A stretch of DNA of 64,000 nt, taken from assembly GCF_905475465.1 (NCBI RefSeq), contig NC_062251.1, forward strand, positions 9,541,001-9,605,000, in the 5' to 3' direction. This DNA comes from Pieris napi. Its lineage: Eukaryota; Arthropoda; Insecta; Lepidoptera; Pieridae. A program made the position numbers and the translations under genes. This document shows positions 47,801 to 59,800 of the stretch, one piece after another (within the stretch, counting starts at the first letter, position 1; each line of letters opens with the position of its first letter). A model generated the notes under the pieces. It saw nothing but the letters and a program-made list of their open reading frames with translations. It did not search any database and was not told the origin of the DNA.

Positions 47801-50800
47801 CTTTAGCGGCTTTGTACACTTTTTTTTGAATGTGTAAAAAATGTTAAACTCGCGTCAGGACACGTGACCTGATCGTAAATTCGTAAGACGGATGGAGAGT
47901 AGACAGCTGGCGTGGCGTATTTAATGTAATATAATGTCATGTTTGTGTACGATAGCGCAATAAATAAATACCCGTCCTCCAGCTTTTTCCATCTGACTCT
48001 GTCTATGGCTTTCTTTCTCCATTCGCTACCTGCTAGTGCTTCTATTTCTTCTATCCGCCTTTTATTGAGGCGCCCGCGTTTCCCTCTTGGGTCTTTCCAT
48101 ATAGTTTTAGTTCGTAGTTGCCCACTCCTAATCTTTATATATATAATTCTTCTGTGAGTGTGTATGTCACTGAACTTCTCTCAAACGACTGGACCGATTT
48201 TGATGAAATTTTTTGTGTGTGTTCAAGGGGATCTAGGAATGGTTTAGATTCACAAATCAGCCCGCCAGATGGCGCTGCAGTCGGTACTTTCATACTTTGC
48301 TTTACTAATCGCTTGAAATATCATGCAGGACAACGTCTGTCGGGTCCACTAGTACCTTATACAACTTTAAACTAAATTATTAATTTCAAGAGATTTGGAG
48401 CCTAGAGCGGTTAAAATGGATGAACGAGAGTTATTGCCAGTTTATCTCGTCGGTTTATGCCCCTGATTTAATAACTGGCAATTAATGTAATTTTATATTA
48501 TCTATGTGAATCATGATTTTGGTTTTCGTAATTTACCACTAAGGTAGAGGAGTGTTGGCCTAGGCCCTAGTGGCTAGTGTCTCATCCCTGCGATCATATC
48601 GATCCCCGGATTTAACACTCGCTTGAACGGTGAAGGAAAACATCGTGAGGAAACCGGCTTGCATTAGACTCAAAAAGTCGACGGCGCCTGTCAGGCACAG
48701 AAGGCTGATCACCTACTTGCGTATTGATTGACAAATGATGATGAAACAGATACAGAAATCGGTGGCACAGACCTGAAAATGTTGTAGCGACACTGAGTTA
48801 TTTTTGACGTGATAACGTCTTTAAAATCGTTTTAGTCGGGTGACATGTTCAGAAACTTGTGTCACACCAAAACCTCACGAGCGCGATCGCAGGTATGACG
48901 AGAGAGAGACGGACCGATCTCCCGTCTCATCTCGAGCGCTGCCAGTCATTCCGTGAATGTATGAAGAAAAATGTATATCATAGTCGAATAAGTAAACTTG
49001 TCATTTTACACCCGAAATTTATCATCAAAAGTGTGAATAAAACGATAGATGTAATTTAAAATTTGAAAAAATTGTTATCTTCATTAATTCCTTACTTCCC
49101 AAAAACTTATATCACCAATAAGACGTTATCACGTAAACATCTCGATCGTAAACCTACTTTACAAACAACCAATTTTTTTTTTTATTGGAGTTTACTCCTT
49201 AAGAAACGATTTGAGTTATAAGGCCCGGTACGGAAATTTTATGAGGAGTATAATCAAGTGTAACACGAAAAGTTGAGGCGTTATGTGTAACACGAAAAGT
49301 TGAGGCGTTATGTAGACTTTTCTATTTTGAATTCACGTTTTGACAGCCACGTTACAACATTGTCAGTGTTGACAGGTGTAAAAAATAAAAGTAGATTGTC
49401 TAGCGTGCCATAGAGTTTTGTCAATAGTGATGGTCAGTGAAATTAAAACTAAAAAGATTGTTCATTCTTATTCTTCTCTTACTATAAAGGTAACTTTGGT
49501 TGGATTTATATTATAAAAACATATATTCTTACCACCTTTAGTATGAAAATATGGTCGACATCCACAGAACATTATCGCCATTTTATCATTCGTAAGGAGT
49601 AAACTCCAATCGTGCGTCGTAGCTGACACACACACACATTTTTTATATTCATCAGTAGTATTTGAGTGACAAACCAAATTGACATTAGCAGTTACGTTTG
49701 ACAAATGACTATATGACAAGTGATCACGTGTGACTGACAAGGGGGCACGCATGTATAAAGTGTGACGTCCGCTGACCAGAGCACCCGTACGCAGCAGCGG
49801 GCGACGGGGCGACTGGCTACGAAGTGAGGCAACTCCAGCAACAGAACACCAGGCTCCGAGAGACACTCGTTTGTCTGAGGGACCTCATAGCACACGACAA
49901 GCATGCTATGCAGAAAGTTCATAAGGTAACCCACAAACCATTCGTAGTTTTAACCGGGCGTATATTAATTTAGACTCTTCTCTCATAGACCGCAACATTG
50001 TATTTAGATTTATTAAGACCGATACAGCTTGTTTGCCCCACTATTTTTTATGAACGTAATACTATATAAAAAACCTAATTAATAATTTGTAAGTTGTAAT
50101 GTTTGGATATTTAACAGAACTGAATTTCTCAAAAACTTGATTTTAAATTGAATATTTCACAAAAAGGGAAGAAGGAAAGTATCTTGTGAAATATTAGATT
50201 ATTATAATTATTATTATTTAAATAAGCCACGTTACTCTGAAGTTTATTCTCTTTTTTCTTGCCATTTCTGGATAATTTCTGGATCCTTTAATGGATCTAG
50301 AATAAAGATATCTACACAAACGTTCATTTGGTATATAATATTTGAACAAAATATACATTTGGACTATTCGGAAGAGTGTTTAATTGAAATAAAAAAACGA
50401 AACTATCGTGGTTCTCGTCTCTTCTTCTATCTTCTCACGCCCTCTCTTCTGTCAATAGAATTCATATTTTGGCAATTTTTTAAATATCGTAAATTAAAGT
50501 ATTATTGATCTAATTTAGGATATAGATCAATACAAATCGGAGATAGCAGAGCTCAGCAGGACTAAAGAGAAGTTGTCCTCGCGTGTGGAAGAGCTGGAAG
50601 CGCAAGTGGGTGACCTTCGGGAGCAGGTGGACGCGGCCCTCGGCGCTGAAGAGATGGTAGAACAGTTGGCCGAGAAGAAGATGTCGTTGGAAGATCAGGT
50701 TAGTCTAGATTAATGTTGCTCAACCTTTTTTGGGCCCCGCCTTTGCCTTTCTCAAGTTCTTATATATATATTAACTAGCCGTTTCGCGCCCGCTTTGCTG

Positions 50801-53800
50801 GACGAATTAAAATAAATTTTATGTTTCATTATTTTATTTTTTTTCATATTTTTATTATTCTTCTTTTTAACTTCCCGCTAAGAAAATTGAAATATTTCGA
50901 AAATCGAGTTTTTAACAGATGTTGACGTTTAGAGGTTCTAGGAAGCCTCCCCGAATGTTTCCGCGGTGAAGTCCGTATGGATAAATTTTCATAAAAGTAA
51001 AACAGCAATAAAACGTAAAATGAAGGAACGTTGGAATTTAATAAATAAATAGCCATAAACCATCTAGGAAAAATTTCGCATCGAATGGTGGTAGTTTCAT
51101 GTCGATATGATCAGTGGTTTAGGCGTGATTGGGCCTCAAACGAAGACCATTTTCATTATATATATATAGATACCAGCAGCTGAGTTTCATCATCGGACGT
51201 CGAGGGAGAATACGAAATTCCATCCTTATCACCTCGACTCGTTCAACTGAGCGTTTCTTAAGGCAGTTTTTGCCGCGCACCACCACTATGTGGAACCAGC
51301 TGCCCACCGATGTATTTCCGAACCAATTCGACTTGGGGTAAAGAAAAGAAAAGAGCGTACCCATTCTGGTAGTGAGAGTGTTCATGGGCGGCGTTATCGC
51401 CTAACATCAGGTGAACGCCCTGCCTGTAAGATAAGACCCATTTTGGCCTCGTTATTTCGTTAATTATTAAGCTATTGCATAGATTTTATCGCGGGCTTTG
51501 AGTGCGGCGACCGAATCAAGAAATTCCGTAACGAAAATAAACCTAACACACGATGACGTGATATAGGTGCGGCCAATACGCGTTAGAGCGGGACAGAACG
51601 CATACTATGTCTCACATCGGTCTGGCGTGATCGGTGACGTAGCGTAAGCGCGGCCGGTGCAAAGAAAAAACTTGCTGAAGTTGATTAAAAATGCTATGTT
51701 TTACCGCGGCAGTCCCTGAGGGCCACACTTTTTATTTTATTTAGGAAAGAAGTCAGCTGTGCCTGACACGACGATTTTTAACTACCATGTTCCTTGATGT
51801 TTTCCTTTTCGTACGTATAGAAAAATCACCCCCAGCTTTATATGTGTGCTTTACTAAAAAATCCAGGTGGAGCAGCTGAAACAAGATGTCCAGGAGCTGG
51901 AGGCGTTGCAGGAGATTCACGAGCAGCTGGTGGAGTCCAACCGGGAGCTCGAAATGGACTTACGGGAGGAGTTGGAGATGGCTCACGCTGCAACTAGAGA
52001 GGTGAGATGGCGAGGATATTTTTTTTTTTTTAAAGACAATTCACACCAATTGACCTAGTCCCATGCTAAGCTGGTGAAGCTTGTGTTATGGGTACTAGGC
52101 AACGGATATACATACATATTATAGAAAGATAGACATATAATTACATATTTAAACACCCAAGACCCAAGCACAACACCAAATGCTCATCACATCGATGTTC
52201 GTCTCAGCCGGGGATCGAACCCGGGACCCATGGATTCGCAGTCAGGGGTTCTAACCACTAGACCAATGAGCCGTCATGTTTCCTGACTTTTTAATGGCTA
52301 ATTTCTTCGATACTTCCGCTTCATAAGACACTTTCTTTTGCGGACTAGAGAACTCGTGATCGAGAAAATCGTGTTGTGAACGATTCCACAGTTCGGGAGA
52401 TACGACCTTCAATTGTTTAAACTTTAAACAAAGAGTATACTCCTCCGTCAAATGCCGGCAACGCACCCGCTAAATTTGTTGTATCGTTTGCCATTCTATA
52501 AAGAAAATAAGTCTAATCTAGAGTTATATAATCAATACTTAGAAGCACAACCCAAATGTTAGCAATCATCGCACACTTGAAGCCAAAATTAGCCCTTTAG
52601 TTTTGCCCACACTCATAAATCTAATATATAAAATTCTCGTGTCGTGGTGTTTGAGGTTAAACTCCTCCGAAACGGCTCGACCGATTCTAATGAAATTTTG
52701 TGTGCATATTGGGTATGTCTGAGAATCGGACAACATATATTTTTCATCCCCCTAAATGTTAAGGGTAGTCCACTCCTAACTTTTTTTTTAAATTTTTAGA
52801 TAAATGTTTATTTTTTTTATAATACAGCATTAAAAAAAATACAACCCCTAATTTTCATCCCTCTACGATCAACCCCTATTTTTATTATAAATGATATACA
52901 TGGCAAAACGACGTTTGCCGGATCAGCTAGTTGTAATATAATATTCTTATTTCCTAATTTTGTTATCACACCTAATGTTATCTTAGTTATAAGTTGTTAC
53001 CCAACATAAAACAAAGTATTATTTGAACATATACAACTGCCAACAAACTTAACTCGAGATGATTCATTTTAGGTAAGTCAAATTTTCATCAAAATCGGTT
53101 CAGTAGTTTATAAGATATGTACGTACCTATATCCTTCATATTCCCAGAAGTGACATGCATAATAATAATGTTTACAGGTATCATTTAATGATGATAAAAA
53201 TAAGGCAATAATTTGATGATCTGAGGTTTCTTTAAATATTTTCTGGTGAAAGCGTAATTTTCTTTTTTCAGGCGGTAAGAGAAAGAGAAGCAGCACTGGA
53301 AACGATCTTGGATCGTGATTCCACGATTGTGAAGTTCCGAGAGCTCGTTCAACGGATGACGGAACAACACAACGATATGAGGAATCAGCTCGATTCCAAG
53401 ATTGGTGAGAACTTGTTTTAACGCAAACAATTTAGGTATTTTCTAAAGAAGAAAGAATAGGGCATGGGGCAATCATTTGAGCTGTTTTATTGTTTCCTTG
53501 GAAATCGAACTCAGCACTGGTACTATGTAATTATTAATTATATCGCATAGAAATTGCTATATTGGAAGTTATCCGAACTATACGCTTTATATATATAATA
53601 TATAACATATAACGTATGACATAATAATAATAATAATTAAGCCTCATTTATTCCTTGAAAAATTTACAAAAGGTTATAAAATATACACATACACACAAAA
53701 TACATACATATACACATTACACACATATATATATACATACTAGCAGACCGGCCAAGCGTTGCTGTGGCTAAGGTTTTTGTTATAGTACATAGTAGCAAAC

Positions 53801-56800
53801 TATTCAAGGGAAACGGTAGGAGAACACCAGTCATGGGGACCACCATGCTTTTTTGGTGGTTATGCCATTAAATTGTAGCGCCATCTGTTAGAATTGTGAC
53901 TATCAAATAATAAACAAATATTTTGCAATAAAATAATATTGCGGGTATAAATTGAGATTCAAACTACCCTATCTTTTAAGTTGGATCAAACTACACACGG
54001 TGTGCAAATTTGATTGATATCGGTTCGGTAGTTTAGGAGTCCATAGCGGACAAACAACGTGACACGTAATTTATATATATTAAGATATATCTACATATAC
54101 ATATTTTGTTTTTCCAAGGACCTCTTATTGAGTATAGGCCTCCTCCAATTGACTCCATCTCTCTCTGTTTTGAGCATTTTTCTCCCAATCCTCTCCACCA
54201 ACTTTCTTAAGCTCGTCGGCCCGTGCAAGAGGGCGACATGACATATATAACTAGAAATACAGCATACAACATATAACGTGAAATATAAATATATTTTAAA
54301 AAAAACTAATCAATAAAATTGACGACTCATTGGTCTAGTGGTTAGTACCCCTGACTGCGAATCCATGGGTCCCGGGTTCGATCCCCGGCTGAGACGAACA
54401 TCGATGTGATGAGCATTTGGTGTTGTGCTCAGGTCTTGGGTGTTTAAATATGTATTTATATGTCTATCTATCTATAATATGTATGTATATCCGTTGCCTA
54501 GTACCCATAACACAAGCTTCACCGTGGGACTAGGTCAATTGGTGTTAAAAAAAAAATATTGGTTGTTTGTAAAGTAGGTTTACGATCGAGATGTTTACGT
54601 GATAACGTCTTATTGGTGATATAAGTTTTTGGGAAGTAAGGAATTAATGAAGATAACAATTTTTTCAAATTTTAAATTACATCTATCGTTTTATTCACAC
54701 TTTTGATGATAAATTTCGGGTGTAAAATGACAAGTTTACTTATTCGACTATGATATACATTTTTCTTCATACATTCACGGAATGACTGGCAGCGCTCGAG
54801 ATGAGACGGGAGATCGGTCCGTCTCTCTCTCGTTATACCTGCGATCGCGCTCGTGAGGTTTTGGTGTGACACAAGTTTCTGAACATGTCACCCGACTAAA
54901 ACGATTTTAAAGACGTTATCACGTCAAAAAAAAAATCTAACAGACAAATTCTAGTCAAAATACGGTAATAACTCTATAAAGCCAGAATTATCATAGGCTC
55001 TCCAGCGCCGTCGGAGCAAGAGACTCCAGAAGCAGTGGCCAGGTCACCGCCAGAGCTGGGTTCCCTTGTCCAGCAGTCCCGAGCTTCTACGCGCTCTATT
55101 GACCTGCAGCTGAGGGCTCTGGAGCTCAACCAGGCCAGGGCTAGAGCCAACATGTTGGCCGCGTGTCTGCCTGATCACTTCATGGCCAGTGGTGGTAAGA
55201 AAATTCTTCCGAGTACCGTAGTTCAATAGCTAACATGCAACCATTATAGATTTGCCCGTTTAAAAAAAATAAGGAGCTTGCCATATATCCAGGGTGTCGG
55301 TTTTTTGTGACGGTGTGCGCGCGCATCGTAAATATTTACTCTCATCATTTTTCCCTAATGCGCCAAAAGAAGTTTAACTTCAAAAACTTTTTCCTCAAAC
55401 CGCGTGAACCGCCGTTTTAAAGTTTTGGAGATTATTGACCCCCCCCGTGTAACGCGCTGTAACGTTTTTCTGTACCCAATAGTAAAACGTTTCGTGACCA
55501 CCCAGTGACTCTTTATACCTAAAAGTTACCATTATGTGGTGTAAAGTACCGGAAAGTCGAAAATAATATTAACAATAACGCGTAATTCAATCCCTGACCC
55601 GCATCGTAACGTTTAACAAAAGGTCCCCCCCCCCAAATTCGTACTACGTAATACTTGAACGCACCCTAGGTTCTCGAACATAAAGTCATTAATTTCACCA
55701 TTTATAACAACGGTTAATTTAAATCAGCGCCATCTGTTTTCTATTTTACAAACTCAATAACAATCCAAAGTTAGCCAATTCTGACATGTAACATGTATAT
55801 GGAACATGGAGTCGTGTCATAATGTCTACAAATTGTCAAAGTGTCAAAAAGTTATATATAATTTCTGAATTGCATATTTCAGGTGACCACGACGCCATCT
55901 TGTTTATCCTGTTACTACAACGACTTAACGCCAAAGCTGAAATTATCCTCGGACAGATCAGAGAAAGGTACTTTTTTAACTATCTCGTTTGTACTGTTAT
56001 ACGACACACCGAATTGAAAAAAGGATAATTTAGGGCTCCCACACAAAACTGCGATGCGATGCGATGCGAATTCGCATCGCAACTTACTGCGATACGATTT
56101 AGTGCGGCAAACCCTTTGGTAGGGCGACCATTCCTTCGTAGTCAGCCGTACTGGACGTGTTTTTAGGAAGCGTAAGATGGATCACAAAAAGATTATTGCA
56201 CTGCTGTTATTGTTAAATAGATATAAAAGAAAAAGAAGATTCTGGGTGAACTCTGATGGGAACTATTTTACTCAAAAGTACTAAGCGTTGAGAACTGAAG
56301 AAGATAAATTTTTTGATTATTTTAGAATGAGTATACCTTTTTTTGAAGAGCTTTGAGTTTATTATCACCATGCCTTCAAAAACGAAGGCGGCGCAGGCGC
56401 CGCGCGTCGTTCTCTAAAGCTGTCTAAAATGGCGTCACCAAGGATGACGTAATATCGCAGGAATGTGCGATGCGAAGCCGATCGGAAATTCTTGCGATGA
56501 GTTCGTTTGAATTCGCAAATATTTGCGATGCGATGCGAATTCGCAGTTTTGTATGGGAGCCCTTAGACACGCGCTTGGGCCGCCGGTACCAGCGCTCTAA
56601 CCATAATTTTTCTTTTTTAATTTCGTAATAAGACTCCTGATGAACCGCCATACTGGTACAAATGACCCACTATTTTGTGTCACTATCTCGCGGCCTATGA
56701 CTTGTCCCGCGATAGGATTTGTTACAATACGAAGCAACAATCTCTTACAGAAGGATATAACAATACGCTTCAGGTCTTGAATTCAATATCTGACAAATAA

Positions 56801-59800
56801 TCTGGTACAGGAACTGTACTGAACATAAAATGAAACAATTCAAATATGTCTACCCTCTAATAATTTGCGGGTATTTATATTAAGTTAGTTTTTAAAAAGT
56901 AGTGTTGTATTATAGGTTCCCGGCTGTTAACGTGTGGGATCGTGAAGCTATAACCAAGACACACACCGCTGTGCAGTACAGCTTCCGGTGCCAGCTGGAG
57001 TACCAGCTCATGATGATCCAGGTATATTCATTTGTTGTCCCACCTATTAAAAAGATTTTAAGATTAAGATTTGAATTTGGAATGTCAATATTATTATATA
57101 TTGCCAACATTGATATACAAAAAACCCAAGATGCACAGTCTCGAATAAAAGTAACGCTCGAAAGTGTCCCGAAACACTATTTCTGTCTCTTTCTATATGT
57201 TACAAGCATATATTATTGCAAAATCAACCTTACCCGAATTGCTTAAAGTTGTATACGTGTATACGTACTTAAAGCAATAAAATTTTACGACCGACCGTGG
57301 TCGGTAGGACAAGGTATTGAGTGGAGTCGAACATGACTTTTTTATTTACAACTATTTAACATAATTTTAAATTTATCCGACTTTTCGGGTGCTTTACAGC
57401 GTGTGTGGTCACGGTGACTAAAGCCAAAGGTGTTGGATGTTAAATAGTTGTAAATTTATAATAATACATAACTTTAATCCGGTTAAAAAGTTTTTTCTTT
57501 AAATTAAAAAATAATTTGTTAGTAAATATATTTGTCAAAAACTACACACAAAAAAGTTCAAAAGTACATAAATTTATTTATAAAAAAAAACACAAATAAA
57601 TAACATCGACTCCACTTATTAGACGCGAGACTATTTGAAATGAGTGCACAATTTAGAATGTTGCGCTCATTTTTTGAGGACGTTTTTTAGACGTTGAGTG
57701 TGCATCTTGGGTTTTTTTTGTATATCAATGATTGCCAAGTTCAATCGGAAGACGATAGAAGACGGCTACAAATATATTTTAATTTGAATTTGAAATGCGG
57801 GTATTGCTGTAATTTAAAAAAAAAAAATACGTTTAAAAGTGGACATTGTGTTACCTGTTATATTTGAATTTGGAATGTGGCTATTATTGTATATTTTTTA
57901 AATTATTCTGTGACATTTCAAAGTGGTCATTCTGTTACCTGTGAAATTTGAATTTGGAATGTGGAAATTGTTGTATTTGCTTGTAAATTTTTTCTTCCGT
58001 TTAATAATGGACATTGTGTTACCTGTGGTATTGAATTTGGAATTTGGAATGTGGATATTGCTGTATTTGTTTTTTCGTTTGAAACTGGACATGTAAAATG
58101 TAGATTTTGTTCGAATTGTCTGTGGTTTTACTTTGATAATTGACTATTAGACACGTGGTCACTAAGTTTTAACTAGTTTTGGAGTAAAATTAAATGTTAT
58201 AAATCTCTTAAGATACACTTTATTTCATGTTTATTATTATTAAATTCCAGTGCATGGTTTGCATGTGGAGCAACGCTTTGGAGCTGTGCACGCCCGAGGT
58301 GTTATTAAAAGCAGCATCGGCTCTGCCCGACGCGGCTGCTCAAGAGCGGGCATTGGACGCAGCTGCCCATTTGCTCAAGACCAACGAGTTGGATGAGAAC
58401 TGCGCTCTGGATGGTATTTTTTATTTAAAATGCAGTGACGTCATTAAAGCTTGTTCTTCAAACGAATGTGGATATTATTTGGACATTACTTTTTAATACG
58501 ATATCATATGTACAGAATTTTTCTTTTAAGGTTTAGCTATTTTTTTTAACTTTTAGTTTAATTGAAAAACAAATAAAAAGCTACAAGATAACTTAATATA
58601 TAACAGGATGAAAAAATACATACAATATTAAAATTTATAAATCTTCTAATATATAAAATTCTCGTGTCTCAATGTTCGTTCCCATACTCCTCCGAAACGA
58701 CTCGACCGATTCTTATGAAATTTTTTATGCATATTCAGTATGTCTGAGAATCGGCTACTATCTTTCAAACCACTAAATGTTAAGGGTGGTCCACCCCTAA
58801 ATTTTGTTTTTATGATACATCATACAAAAATTCATACGACCCTTAATTTTCACCCCTCTACGATTTCCCCTCACGGGGGCAGTGAATATATATTATATAT
58901 TTTAGTGAAAATTTAAAAATACACATGATATATTGACTTCAGGCATGGAGCGTTGCTGGTCGTACCTGTCAGCCATGTGGGCAGCCCTGGGCATGGCGAA
59001 GGTGGAGGGCGCGGGCAGCACGCGCGAGGCCGTTGTGGTCGCGTGCGGCGCGCTCGACGCCCTCGCACGCGCATTGCACGCGGACGCCAGCGCACTCACG
59101 CAGATACTGCAGGTGGGAACCCAATTAATCATCAAGCAATATTCAGTAACGAAACCTTAAGTTTACCAACCACCAAACGGATAATCGTGAATTAAAAGGC
59201 CGGCAACGCATTTGCGAGCCTTCTGGCATTGGGAGCATTCTTGTAAAACGTTACGATACGGGGCGGGGAATTGAATAACGCGTTATTGTTAATATTATTT
59301 TCGACTTTCCAGTACTTCACACCACATAATGGTAACTTTTAGGTGTATAGGGTCACGAAACGTTTTACTATACTTGGGTACAGAAATACGTTACGGTGCG
59401 TTACATGGGGGGGGGGGTTCAATAATCTCCAAAAATTGCGTGACGTAATACTTGAACGCTCCCATTGAAAGTATCCAAAGGTATCACTTAGGAGTTTCTT
59501 GCTCGTCGCTCGCCAAAATAGCCCAAGCTGAGGTGTAAAGGCCCCTTAAGGCCAACATCGAGATTCCATTAAAAAAAAATTGTAGAAGTTTTATAGTTCC
59601 ATGCAATATAATCATTCCTCTCTTTGATTAATATTAAGGTATATTAACATACACATACTTTGTGTGGGGTGTCATTCTGTGTGATAGGTTATTTTCGTTC
59701 AACAATTATTTAATCAACCCAATTAAAATCAGAAATTATTCTATCATAACAGGCTTCATGTAAAATTCAACTTACAAGCCAATACTCACCTCTTTCCACA

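Noticed and set aside
48859..49059. 66-codon frame conserved in both inverted copies (also 54672-54872)
   Set aside because: Conservation is explained by recent duplication of the whole 375 bp unit; no start context or family match. Kept only as a property of the repeat.
58902..59195. Several frames rich in Arg/Ala on both strands
   Set aside because: Shadows of the GC-rich dynactin exon O.
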